Assembly (NCBI GenBank): GCA_947494715.1
Contig: CANLWG010000012.1
Location: 124,001-188,000, forward strand
Direction: 5' to 3'
DNA length: 64,000 nt
DNA from: an uncultured Flavobacteriaceae bacterium
GTDB lineage: Bacteria > Bacteroidota > Bacteroidia > Flavobacteriales > Flavobacteriaceae
The notes below the pieces were generated by a model. The model searched no databases. It worked only from the letters and a program-made list of their open reading frames with translations, and was not told where the DNA came from. The translations under genes and the position numbers were made by a program. Below, piece by piece: positions 53,328 to 62,473 of the stretch (positions are counted from its first letter, which is position 1; every line of letters starts with the position of its first letter).

Positions 53328-54770
53328 CTAATAGCCCGGATTTTGATCTGCCTCCGTCAAAGCATCATTTGTATTTATTTCCGCTATAGGTAAAGGAAAA
53401 AGCACAACGCGAGGCTCAAAAGTGTAACCAGCTTGAGTGATTAATTCTTCGGCTTTTTCAAATCTGAGCATATCGAACCATCGTTTGCTTTCTCCCATTA
53501 ATTCCTTACCTCTTTCCAAAAATATTTCATCTAAGAGTTCATTTGTCGATAAAGTTGTAGGAATATCAATATCCGGAGCAGGAGTGTTAAAATCGCGGCC
53601 ATAACCCCTTCTACGCACCTGGTTCCAATATTCCCTTCCTTGTGGACTTAGATTTCCGTCATCACGAATATCCGCTTCTGCATATATCAGGTACGCTTCT
53701 GCTAATCTATAAATGGGGTAGTGGTACGATAATTCGAATGCCGAAATGGCGTTTGGGTCTCTAAATTTACCGAAGTGTATGGATTCACTATCAACAAAAA
53801 CGGTTTCGCCGTCTTGATTGATCAATGGAGTGTCCTTATCATAGATGTTCCACGATTTACGTAAATCATTATCATCCCAGTCCACGATAAATGTATTGCG
53901 ATTGCCTAGAAAAACGAAAAAACTACCGCTAAATTCAGGCCAATCAGCTGCATGATACCATGCGGGTACGTTAGTTCGAAAACCACTTTCTCGAGCATGT
54001 CTAATAAAAAAAATGTTTTCTTCTGAAGGATTTTCTGGATCGAAAACCTCGCCGTAAACTTGTTCCAATTGATAGGTTCTGGAATCAATTACCTTACTCG
54101 CGTTCTGAATCGCCAATTCTGTATTTCCCTGCCATAGATAAGCAACGGCCAACGCCATCTGCACAGAGCCCTTGTTAGCTCTTCCATAACTTGTAGTTTC
54201 AGGCAATAATCCTTCTGCCAATAGCAAATCTTCCACGATTTGCCCATAAAGATCGCTAACGGGAGACCGCTCGGCAGGAATCAACCCAAAGTCATCAATC
54301 GGCTCGATTCTGATTGGTGCTGGACCAAATAGTCGACCAATCTGCAGATGGCTAAATGCCCTTGCGAAATAGCATTCTCCCAATAACTTATCCCTTAGAC
54401 TCTCATCTTCAACTATTAGAGGAATATTTTCAATTGAAATATTGGCCCTACCGATTACCCGGTAAAAATCTGTCCAAATAGCTCCTTGTCTCTCCATTGT
54501 TACTGAATTCGAAGTAAAAGCACCTGACGGAACACGGGAACCTCTCCCGTCCATATAATCTGATTTAAGATTGATTTCACTGACAAGATTAATATCGTAC
54601 GTTTGCTTCAACGCGGCATAAATACTATTTACACTAGAAATGGCATCTTGTTCGTTCCTGAAAAAACTAGTGTTGGTCAATCTATCTTCGGGTACCTCGT
54701 CCAAAAAATCTTCACAAGAGGTAGTTATAAGAAAAATAAATATGGGTAGAATAATTTTTATCGCTTTCAT
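53328..54770 (-). CDS. susD-like: SusD/RagB-family surface lipoprotein
   Basis: 480 residues. Lipoprotein signal with LITTSCEDFLDEVPED (Cys at about 19), followed by the SusD helical start NTSFFRNEQDAISSVNSIYAALK and the TPR-type scaffold; the C-terminus FLERGKELMGESKRWFDMLRF is the family signature. It binds the glycan at the cell surface as lid of the SusC transporter, encoded 21 bases upstream. Ligand specificity cannot be read from sequence. Confidence 0.95.
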   Translation of the reverse strand: MKAIKIILPIFIFLITTSCEDFLDEVPEDRLTNTSFFRNEQDAISSVNSIYAALKQTYDINLVSEINLKSDYMDGRGSRVPSGAFTSNSVTMERQGAIWTDFYRVIGRANISIENIPLIVEDESLRDKLLGECYFARAFSHLQIGRLFGPAPIRIEPIDDFGLIPAERSPVSDLYGQIVEDLLLAEGLLPETTSYGRANKGSVQMALAVAYLWQGNTELAIQNASKVIDSRTYQLEQVYGEVFDPENPSEENIFFIRHARESGFRTNVPAWYHAADWPEFSGSFFVFLGNRNTFIVDWDDNDLRKSWNIYDKDTPLINQDGETVFVDSESIHFGKFRDPNAISAFELSYHYPIYRLAEAYLIYAEADIRDDGNLSPQGREYWNQVRRRGYGRDFNTPAPDIDIPTTLSTNELLDEIFLERGKELMGESKRWFDMLRFEKAEELITQAGYTFEPRVVLFPLPIAEINTNDALTEADQNPGY

Positions 54771-54791
54771 TTTATTAGTTTTTTAATATTC

Positions 54792-57700
54792 TTAAAGACT
54801 GAGGTTCAATCCGACAGAAAGGGTTCTTACCTGCGGATAGGAGTTTCTTTCAATGCCAAAGTTTAGACCACTATTGCCAAACGTGTTTACCTCAGGGTCA
54901 TACCAGGAATAATTTGTGATAGTAAATAAATTGACCGCCCTGGCATATACTCTGGCAGACTTCAAAAATTTCCAATTTAGTCTATCGGTATCAAAATTAT
55001 AACCGATCGTCAACTGCTTAAATCTAAGATAGGATCCATCTTCAACAAACTGATTTGATGGAGAAGGAAAGGTACTTGTACCCATTCTTGGATATAAAGC
55101 ATTTCTATCTGGATTGCTCGGAGTCCATCTATTCAGAACCTCCGTTGTCATGTTACCACCCTTGCTGAAAGTATCATTCAATTCCATTTTACTGATGTTG
55201 AAAATATCATTTCCTTGAGTGCCCTCCAATAGTAAGTCAATAGTAAAATTCTTATATTCAAAATTTGAAGAAAGTGAATATATAAAATCCGGATTAGGGT
55301 TACCTATTATTGTATTGTCGTCAGCTGTAATTTCTCCATCACCATTTATATCCTCAAATTCTATGAACCCATCTTCAGTTAGCTGCTCTTTACGAATTAG
55401 ACCCCAGAAAGATGAAATAGGGTCTCCTTCCCTAGAAACGGTAACAGGAGGGAAAACACTCTGACCACTTCCAAATATGGGGTCTTGATTAGCGGTTTCC
55501 AGTACTTCATTCCTATTCGAGGCAAATGTCAATGTTGTAGAAAAATATAGATCCGGTTTATCTGCGATTACTCCACTGGCCTGTATTTCAACTCCTTTAT
55601 TCTCAACAGTTCCGATATTTCTTAAAACATTTGTAAAACCACTCGATTGAGGTAAGTTCACGAATGCCAATAGATCTTCAGTTGTCTTATTGTAATAATC
55701 TACCGTGAAAACCAATCTATCTTTCAAAAATCCAAAGTCTAAACCTATGTCAAGTTGTTTCGTTTCCTCCCATTTTAATTCAGGGTTGGCTATGTTAGAC
55801 GGCGCAAAGCCTATCGCTAAATTGGTTGGTCCGTCAATAAATGATTGAGTTACCGAAAAGCCAGACAAAGATTGATATGGAGATATATTTGTATTACCCG
55901 TAATACCCCAACTTCCACGAAGCTTGAGCGTGGAGAATATATCCAAATTGCTAATAAAATCTTCTTCCACTAATCTCCAGCCTACAGCAAAAGATGGAAA
56001 AAAGCCATACTTGTTATCTGGGCCCAATCTTGATGAGCCGTCATAACGGCCAGTCACAGTAAATAAATATTTATCCAACAGTGAATAATTTACTCTACTC
56101 AAATAAGAAAGCAATCGGAATTTATTGATGTTAGATTCTGGAATTCCAGGAAACGCAGCACTCTGCAAGGACTGATTAGTTGTATTTTCGTTCGGGAATC
56201 CAGAACCGAAACCAACTAAAAACTTATCTTCTTGTTCTTCCGTCGTAAATCCAACTACAGCGGAAATTCTGTTATCATCATTTATTTGTTTATCATAATT
56301 CAGGGTACTCTGAAAAAGCCAATAGAATGACCTTTGACTTGCTATTGAACCAAAGTTATTACTAGCAGGATCAAGATTGTTAGACCTGAATTCATCGCTA
56401 CGACTATCAGTATAATTTATACCTCCCTTCAATTCAAATTTCAGTTCGTCCGTAATTGTGAAATTAAGGCCCGTCGTGCCAAAAATGTTATAACTATCAT
56501 CAAGGTCGGTACGCTCTCTGATTAATGCTAAAGGGTGTAAAATTTGCTCTATGAACGGAAATGGATTAAGGGAACTATAATCCCCATTCGCATCAAAAGG
56601 AGCGATTAAAGGTGGTGCGGCCAGTGCAGAAGTTATAGAAGTATTCCTGGAATTTCCCCCAATTTGTCCGGGCCGCCCTCCCTCTGTATTATTTGCAGAG
56701 GTATGGTTTAAGTTGTAATGATTTTCCAGCGTGAGCCAATCCTTAATATCGTTTTTGAGATTAAGCTGGAGACTCTGTCTTTCAAATCCTGTACCGCTTA
56801 CAACGCCATCAATATCTAAAATATCTCCGGTAATTGAATATGTAGATTTTTCGTTTCCTCCGGAAAAGGCAAGGCTGTAATTTTTTCTTACCCCCGAACT
56901 AAATAATAAGTCCTGCCAATCCGTGTCGGCGTTTTGTAGATCGTTCAAATCAAATGTAGGGTCCCGGCCATCATTTATGGCTGCTTCATTAGCGATCGTT
57001 GCATATTGAATCCCATTTAATACGTCTAATTGCTTAGTCACATTCTCTATCCCGGTATTTAACGAAATATCAATTTTTGATTCTCCATTTTTACCCTTTT
57101 TTGTTGTGACAATTACCACTCCATTTGCAGCGCGTGCGCCATAAATGGAAGTTGCGGATGCATCTTTTAACACCTCGATAGAACTTATACTATTGGGGTT
57201 AATGTTATTGAGTCCACCTTGGATAGGGAGGCCATCAATAACATATAAGGGACTGTTATTACCTTGAATCGAATTATTCCCTCGTATTCTAACGGTTACC
57301 TCGGCACCCGGAGCACCTGATGTTTGAATCACTCTGACACCTGCGGCATTACCCCTAAGTCCATCCTCAACTGTTGTCAATTGTAATTTTTCAAGAGTTT
57401 CGGAAGAAACGGATGAGACTGACCCGGTTAAATCTACTTTTCGTACAGATCCATAGCCAATTAGTACAACCTCATCAAGACCAGCTGCACTTTCACTTAA
57501 TTGAACGTTAATTTCGGTTTGCCCAGATATATTAACTTCCTGCGTTGCAAACCCTATGTACGAAATTACAATTATGCTGTTTTGACTACTAACGGCAATG
57601 GTAAAATTACCATCAAAATCAGACTGTGTTCCATTGGTCGTTCCCTTTTCTACAATACTGGCTCCTGGTAAGGGTGTTCCATTTACGTCTGTTATCGTGC

Positions 57701-58100
57701 CACTGATTTCAATCTCCTGAACTGAATCGTACGTAGTTTTCCTTCGGGTCAGAACGATTTGATTCTTATTGATTTTGAAATCAAAATTTGCCCTTCCCGC
57801 TAATTTGTCCATAACTTCCCTTATCGTCTCTTTATCTGCGCTAAGTGAGATTTTTTGTTTATCGTCAATTTCCTTCACGTTATAAAAAAACCTGTGGCCC
57901 GTCTGCGACTTTATTTCTTTCAAAATCCGTTTTAAAGGAACATCATCATAGTTAAATTCCATTCTTTCTTGCGACAAGACTGAATTTGCCGATAATTGGA
58001 AAAGCATTAAGGAAGCCAGAAGAAAACAACATTTCATCTTAAAATTTAATTTTTTACCACGCTTTTTCCATAGAGCATGGTCCTCATCACATTTTTTCAT
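54792..58100 (-). CDS. susC-like: SusC/RagA TonB-linked outer-membrane transporter with STN domain
   Basis: 1102 residues. N-terminus with long signal (about 20-45), a secretin/TonB STN domain (about 50-115, FNYDDVPLKRILKEIKSQTG), carboxypeptidase-regulatory-like domain (about 130-215, ISGTITDVNGTPLPGAS), plug with SIEVLKDASATSIYGARAAN (about 295-320), and a barrel ending RTLSVGLNLSL. The STN domain is the one used to signal to a FecR-type anti-sigma factor, and such a gene lies directly upstream. It pairs with the SusD gene 21 bases downstream. Confidence 0.96.
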   Translation of the reverse strand: MKKCDEDHALWKKRGKKLNFKMKCCFLLASLMLFQLSANSVLSQERMEFNYDDVPLKRILKEIKSQTGHRFFYNVKEIDDKQKISLSADKETIREVMDKLAGRANFDFKINKNQIVLTRRKTTYDSVQEIEISGTITDVNGTPLPGASIVEKGTTNGTQSDFDGNFTIAVSSQNSIIVISYIGFATQEVNISGQTEINVQLSESAAGLDEVVLIGYGSVRKVDLTGSVSSVSSETLEKLQLTTVEDGLRGNAAGVRVIQTSGAPGAEVTVRIRGNNSIQGNNSPLYVIDGLPIQGGLNNINPNSISSIEVLKDASATSIYGARAANGVVIVTTKKGKNGESKIDISLNTGIENVTKQLDVLNGIQYATIANEAAINDGRDPTFDLNDLQNADTDWQDLLFSSGVRKNYSLAFSGGNEKSTYSITGDILDIDGVVSGTGFERQSLQLNLKNDIKDWLTLENHYNLNHTSANNTEGGRPGQIGGNSRNTSITSALAAPPLIAPFDANGDYSSLNPFPFIEQILHPLALIRERTDLDDSYNIFGTTGLNFTITDELKFELKGGINYTDSRSDEFRSNNLDPASNNFGSIASQRSFYWLFQSTLNYDKQINDDNRISAVVGFTTEEQEDKFLVGFGSGFPNENTTNQSLQSAAFPGIPESNINKFRLLSYLSRVNYSLLDKYLFTVTGRYDGSSRLGPDNKYGFFPSFAVGWRLVEEDFISNLDIFSTLKLRGSWGITGNTNISPYQSLSGFSVTQSFIDGPTNLAIGFAPSNIANPELKWEETKQLDIGLDFGFLKDRLVFTVDYYNKTTEDLLAFVNLPQSSGFTNVLRNIGTVENKGVEIQASGVIADKPDLYFSTTLTFASNRNEVLETANQDPIFGSGQSVFPPVTVSREGDPISSFWGLIRKEQLTEDGFIEFEDINGDGEITADDNTIIGNPNPDFIYSLSSNFEYKNFTIDLLLEGTQGNDIFNISKMELNDTFSKGGNMTTEVLNRWTPSNPDRNALYPRMGTSTFPSPSNQFVEDGSYLRFKQLTIGYNFDTDRLNWKFLKSARVYARAVNLFTITNYSWYDPEVNTFGNSGLNFGIERNSYPQVRTLSVGLNLSL

Positions 58101-58156
58101 AATTTTGAGTGCTTTTGATCGTTAGTACTAATTGTATTAATGGTCTTTTTACTAGG

Positions 58157-58177
58157 GGGAGTGCTCCAACACTTCCC
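58157..58177. promoter_or_regulatory. Hairpin between fecR-like and susC-like genes
   Basis: GGGAGTG (58157-58163) pairs with CACTTCCC (58170-58177), one bulged T, in the 82-base gap. On the minus strand (the direction of transcription) it is not followed by a T-run, so it is not a classic terminator; it may be a leader structure or partial attenuator. Confidence 0.4.
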
Positions 58178-58182
58178 TTTTT

Positions 58183-59358
58183 TTACCTTGTTATTGTTAT
58201 TACGTCTTGATTTATCTCATATTCGAAGGGCGTGCTAAGAGCAATTGTTTTGAGAACGGTCTCTATATCCTCGTCCACAAATTCTCCTCTATAAATTTCA
58301 TCTCTCAAACTTTCGGCCTTGTTCACGAATTGTACGGCGTATTTTCTTTCAAGCTTGACCAGTATTTCTGAAAATTTCATATTATTAATTACAAGACGGT
58401 TTTGCATCCATGCGGTATACATATCGGTATCTACTTTTGTTCTATTAAAATTATTACCGAACTTATCATAGTTAGCTTGAAAACCCGGAGTCAGTTGTAT
58501 TCCATTCTCAGGTGTTCTAGTTTCATAAACCCTAACTGAACCTTCTGCTAATGTAGTTTCTGTATTACCATCTGTTTCATAAGATGAAATATTGAATTTG
58601 GTGCCGAGCACCTTGATATCTACCTCTTGCGTATTTACAATAAAGGGCTTGTCCTTGTTTTTAGCAACATCGAAGAAGGCCTCGCCCTCCAAATAGACAA
58701 TCCTATTATTGTCCGAATTGACAAGATTTTGGGGGAAGCGAAGTTTTGAACCTGCATTCAACCATACTTTCGTACCATCCGATAACTTTAGCTTGAAAAT
58801 CTGACCATGTGGAATAAAAACCTCATTATACACCGGTTTTTTATTTGAAAGATTTAAAGTCTCCTTATACGATAGCGTATTGCCTCCTTTGGTCGCTACC
58901 GTATTCCCTTTGGCATCCGAAACCAGTTCATCTCCTTCATGATGTAAGACTTTAGTCGACCCATCAGCCATCTTTATTATGACCTCATTGCTAAGAGACC
59001 TATTTTTTTCTTCTTCGGCTTCGACAACCTGTATTGAAGTTTGGGTAACATCAGGTAGTAATTGACGCTTTGCCAAAATACCGATAGTTAGTAAAATAGC
59101 GAGCACAGCTGCATATTTCAAGATAGTGGGAAGCAGCTTTCGAGCTTTCTTTTTTGATTTTAAAGTTTCTAAAAATCTTCGGTATGCCAAATCAGAATCA
59201 AAGTCGGCGGATAGTTCATAGTTCGACTTTTTGATTCGGTTCCTGAAAACAGCCTTATTGGCCTCATTTTTCAGAACCCATATCTCCAATGCTTTTCTTT
59301 CCTCAGGGGAGATTGTCCTATCGATAAATTTTTCAATGAGCAAATGATATTTGGACAT
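58183..59358 (-). CDS. FecR-family anti-sigma factor
   Basis: 391 residues. Cytoplasmic N-terminal helices (about 1-80), one membrane helix (about 80-100, ILKYAAVLAILLTIGILA), then the FecR periplasmic beta-domain (YNEVFIPHGQIFKLKLSDGTKVWLNAGSKLRFP) and the C-terminal STN-like domain (about 325-391, ILVKLERKYAVQFVN). It relays occupancy of the SusC-like transporter to the ECF sigma factor encoded divergently, 92 bases away. The unit is a canonical transenvelope signalling set. Confidence 0.95.
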   Translation of the reverse strand: MSKYHLLIEKFIDRTISPEERKALEIWVLKNEANKAVFRNRIKKSNYELSADFDSDLAYRRFLETLKSKKKARKLLPTILKYAAVLAILLTIGILAKRQLLPDVTQTSIQVVEAEEEKNRSLSNEVIIKMADGSTKVLHHEGDELVSDAKGNTVATKGGNTLSYKETLNLSNKKPVYNEVFIPHGQIFKLKLSDGTKVWLNAGSKLRFPQNLVNSDNNRIVYLEGEAFFDVAKNKDKPFIVNTQEVDIKVLGTKFNISSYETDGNTETTLAEGSVRVYETRTPENGIQLTPGFQANYDKFGNNFNRTKVDTDMYTAWMQNRLVINNMKFSEILVKLERKYAVQFVNKAESLRDEIYRGEFVDEDIETVLKTIALSTPFEYEINQDVITITR

Positions 59359-59450
59359 TCGGTCTTCTTTTTAATTAAAAGATGCAATAATCACAAAAAA
59401 CCCCTATGTATTTTTAATTATTCTTAGATTTAGTTTATTTTCCATTGAAT

Positions 59451-59984
59451 ATGAACGAGCAAAAATTGATAAATAACCTACGGAAAGGTGATCCAGGTGC
59501 ATATCGGTTCTTATTTACCGAATACCATGACTGGCTTTGTAACTATGTCTACAATCTATGTGGCGATAGGGCATTGGCAGAAGATATTGTTCAGGATGCC
59601 ATTGTAAACTTATGGGAAAAAAGAAAGGTCATCATCATTACTTCATCGCTCAAGAATTACCTGTTCAGAACATGCCATAATCAATTTTTGCAACATGTTC
59701 GAAGCCAAAAGATACATTTTGATACCTTGGATAAAATTAGATGGGAAGTTATCGCAGAGGTCGCTTTGGAAGAAAATATTCATCATCTGAAAATGGAAAA
59801 GCTGAATAGACTGATCGACCAGCTGCCCCCTAGGTGTAAGGAGGTATTCATTCAAAATAAATTGGAAAAAAAGAAATATAAAGAAATCGCCCTTGATATG
59901 GGAATTTCCGTGAAAACCGTCGAGAATCAAATGTCAAAAGCACTCCACTTTTTAAAGATGAATGCGACTACATTTATGTTATAA
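59451..59984 (+). CDS. ECF sigma-70 factor (FecI-like) of the SusCD locus
   Basis: 177 residues. Region 2 with RFLFTEYHDWLCNYVYNL and DIVQDAIVNLWEKR; region 4 with LPPRCKEVFIQNKLEKKKYK and the HTH KEIALDMGISVKTVENQMSKAL. The ATG at 59451 is preferred over a TTG two codons earlier. It is divergent from fecR, susC and susD and would activate them when the FecR-like anti-sigma is relieved. It is the last gene of the cargo before the transfer module. Confidence 0.95.
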   Translation: MNEQKLINNLRKGDPGAYRFLFTEYHDWLCNYVYNLCGDRALAEDIVQDAIVNLWEKRKVIIITSSLKNYLFRTCHNQFLQHVRSQKIHFDTLDKIRWEVIAEVALEENIHHLKMEKLNRLIDQLPPRCKEVFIQNKLEKKKYKEIALDMGISVKTVENQMSKALHFLKMNATTFML

Positions 59985-60495
59985 AATTTCTTGGCATCTT
60001 CAAAATTATAAGCTCTTAATTATTTTACTTCTGCAATTTTTTTAAATGATTTTTTTGGGACTCACTATATTTATTTACTCAAAATCTAGTTATCCAAATT
60101 AGAGCCCTCTTACAATCTTAAATTTAAGACTCTTTATTACTTCTCTCTAATCATAGAAATCCGTACAGGTCAAAGCGTATCTTTTTTCAAAAGATAGCGA
60201 GCGGGAATCATGCTGCGCAGTGATTCCCGCTCGCGCCTGCGGCGGGCAACCGCAGGCTACGCCTGCTCCGACATGGGATTTTGTAATTATAACACTTTAT
60301 AGAATTTTTATAGTGATATGTTTAAATAGGTGGTTTTCAACACCAAAAGCTATAAAACTCCCTGCATTCGTCTGGAATTCATTGATTTTCTTGAAGTTCT
60401 GAAAACTAGACATTTATGGCTTGCAGCATGCACCCTTTTTACAAGTGCAAAGGTTTCAAATACTTTACAAAGGATATTTGAACAAAGTAATCGGC
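59985..60495. other. Gap between the cargo and the transfer module
   Basis: 511 bases, mostly AT-rich, broken by a GC-rich hairpin cluster at 60197-60266. An open frame from 60421 runs into the mobilization gene, but the recognisable protein starts at 60496. Nothing else is seen. Confidence 0.6.
60197..60266. other. GC-rich hairpin cluster, candidate oriT
   Basis: Fourteen-base perfect stem GCGAGCGGGAATCA (60197-60210) / TGATTCCCGCTCGC (60221-60234) with a 10-base loop. Directly after it GCCTGCGG (60235-60242) pairs with CCGCAGGC (60250-60257). GCAGGC (60252-60257) could instead pair with GCCTGC (60261-60266), so two folds compete. Located 230 bases before the mobilization gene, the usual place for oriT. 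No nick site identified. Confidence 0.55.
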
Positions 60496-60834
60496 ATGAG
60501 GAAAAAGAGCATTATCATAAACGAAAGAAGCCATAAGGAACTTAAAAAAATGGCCATGGAATACAACCGAGACATCGGAAAGTTTACAGAGGAGATGATT
60601 CTGTATTTCCAGAAAACAGGAACAGATCCGCAAGCCATCAAAGGCAAAAATGCCACTGAAATGATAAAGGTAATCGATAGACGCATTGTGTCGTTTTTCA
60701 AAACTCAGGAGTCCGAAATTCTATATCCTATCCATAATCAATTGCTCAAAAACGGACAACGAACAGAGACCCTTTTTAAAAAACTTATTGACCAATTGAA
60801 TACGGTTTTTGAGCGGATGAAGTATCGAAATTGA
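60496..60834 (+). CDS. BfmA/BtgA-like mobilization accessory protein
   Basis: 112 residues from the ATG at 60496. A ribbon-helix-helix-like N-terminus (KSIIINERSHKELKKMAMEY, FTEEMILYFQKTG) and a helical C-terminus (ESEILYPIHNQLLKNGQRTE) match Bacteroides BfmA/BtgA relaxosome proteins, which bind oriT and aid the relaxase. Its stop overlaps the relaxase start (TGATG), so the two are translated together. The longer open frame from 60421 adds a sequence without resemblance to the family. Confidence 0.8.
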   Translation: MRKKSIIINERSHKELKKMAMEYNRDIGKFTEEMILYFQKTGTDPQAIKGKNATEMIKVIDRRIVSFFKTQESEILYPIHNQLLKNGQRTETLFKKLIDQLNTVFERMKYRN

Positions 60835-62471
60835 TGCCGGTCAGTATCGTCCATCAGACCTCTTCTGACAATAAAGGAAGCTGTTCGAAATATGGTCATT
60901 ATCTGAACAAGGAGAATAAGGAGCTGAGAAAAGAGGGCAATGGGCACCGACAACAATTTTTCTTCAACCAAGACCAAAATATGATGACCACGGTACAAGC
61001 GATTTCGATGGTAGATGATAACAATAAGAATAAGGGTCTGGCCAAAAAACAAGACAAGTATTTTACGTTGACCTTGAATTTCAGCCAAAACGAACAAGAA
61101 CATCTGACATCAACATTGGCAAAAAGACCGATCGAAAATGTAGAAGAATTGAACGATAAAGAATATGAAAACTACAACGAAGTCATAAAACTATTTACGA
61201 AACAGGCCATGCGAAACTATGCCGCCAATTTCAAGAAGGATATCGGGGAAAACCAAATTGTATGGTTCGCAAAAGTAGAACACAAAAGAAGGTATAAAGG
61301 AACCGATAAAGAAGTTATGACGCGCAGGGCAAAAAGCGGAGATCCGAAGAAAGGATTACAGACCCATGTGCATATAACCGTCTCACGGATGCATAAAGAC
61401 TACCGGATTAATCTTAGTCCGTTGGCGAATGCCAGAAGCAGCGAAAATCTTGTTCTAAACGGAAGGAAAGTCAAAGGTGGATTTGACCGCTCAAATTGGA
61501 AACAACTCAATGAAGATTCCTTTGATAAGATGTTCAAATATAAACGCAGTCTTGAAGAAAAATTCGAAACGCTCAGAAGACTAAAGCACGGGACATTGGA
61601 AGAGAAGCTGGCATTGAAGACCGAGATTCGACAGGAGAAACGAAAGAATCCCGAATTACAGAAAAAGGGCAAGCTAGTAATGGAACCGTCTTACTTTAAT
61701 CAAGAACGAAATAGGATTACAAAGTCAGAGGCCATTTCAATCATAAATGACAATGGAAAGGGTGTTGAAATTTCAAAACAAGAAGACCATTACTTTTCTT
61801 TCGCCCTAAATCTTACCCAAAACGAACAAGAACACCTAGTGTCCATTATTGCGGAACGGCCAATCGAGGATATTGAAGAACTGACCGTCAAAGAATATGA
61901 AAAATACAATCAGGCTTTGCAATTGTTTACCCAACAGGCTATTCGCAATCATGCACTCAGTTTGAAAAAGAATATTGCCGAAAAAAAGCTAAGGTGGACT
62001 GCCAAAATAGTACAATCGGAAAAGCAGAAGGACGTGACCAAAGAGTTCAATCATGGTAAACTGGAAAGCCAAAAGACCAAGCTAGGTTTACAAATTGAAA
62101 TACGTATTTCCGTTTCGCCGAAGCAAAAGGAGCATGGTATAGAAAATAAGCCTTTGAAAAATAATGAAGTCAACCAAAAACATGGACAAGAAGTGAAAAA
62201 GGTAATGGAGGATTTTAACTACTCCAAATGGAAGGAACTAAACCAAAATTCCTTTGATGAGCTATTTGGGTATGAACGTGCCCTTGAAGAAAAAAAGCAA
62301 TTACGGAGAACTCCTGAACGTCTGACATTTCGAAATAAAGGAGCATTAAAAGTTCAAAAAGCATTGGAGAAAAAGAAAAATCCAGGACAGCAAAAAAACC
62401 AGCAAACACAAAAGGAAACAGAGAAAGAGAAAGGTGCCAATAAGGGCAGGAATAATCAAATATCACTTTAA
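60834..62471 (+). CDS. MobB/DUF5712-like relaxase with a degenerate internal duplicate
   Basis: 545 residues from the ATG at 60834. The N-terminus has SDNKGSCSKYGHYLNKE, typical of DUF5712-type Bacteroidota relaxases, with candidate catalytic Tyr20/Tyr23, and the metal-binding pair H178-x-H180 in THVHITVSR. A second copy of the domain starts at about residue 283 (FNQERNRI, LTQNEQEHLVS, WKELNQNSFDELF), offset 242 residues from the first. There the HVHITVS element reads QIEIRISVS, so both histidines are lost. The first copy is probably the active relaxase, nicking oriT to start transfer. Confidence 0.8.
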   Translation: MPVSIVHQTSSDNKGSCSKYGHYLNKENKELRKEGNGHRQQFFFNQDQNMMTTVQAISMVDDNNKNKGLAKKQDKYFTLTLNFSQNEQEHLTSTLAKRPIENVEELNDKEYENYNEVIKLFTKQAMRNYAANFKKDIGENQIVWFAKVEHKRRYKGTDKEVMTRRAKSGDPKKGLQTHVHITVSRMHKDYRINLSPLANARSSENLVLNGRKVKGGFDRSNWKQLNEDSFDKMFKYKRSLEEKFETLRRLKHGTLEEKLALKTEIRQEKRKNPELQKKGKLVMEPSYFNQERNRITKSEAISIINDNGKGVEISKQEDHYFSFALNLTQNEQEHLVSIIAERPIEDIEELTVKEYEKYNQALQLFTQQAIRNHALSLKKNIAEKKLRWTAKIVQSEKQKDVTKEFNHGKLESQKTKLGLQIEIRISVSPKQKEHGIENKPLKNNEVNQKHGQEVKKVMEDFNYSKWKELNQNSFDELFGYERALEEKKQLRRTPERLTFRNKGALKVQKALEKKKNPGQQKNQQTQKETEKEKGANKGRNNQISL

Positions 62472-62473
62472 TT

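Noticed and set aside
60421-60495. Upstream extension of the mobilization protein
   Set aside because: The 25 extra residues have no resemblance to the family; the ribbon-helix-helix begins at the ATG at 60496.
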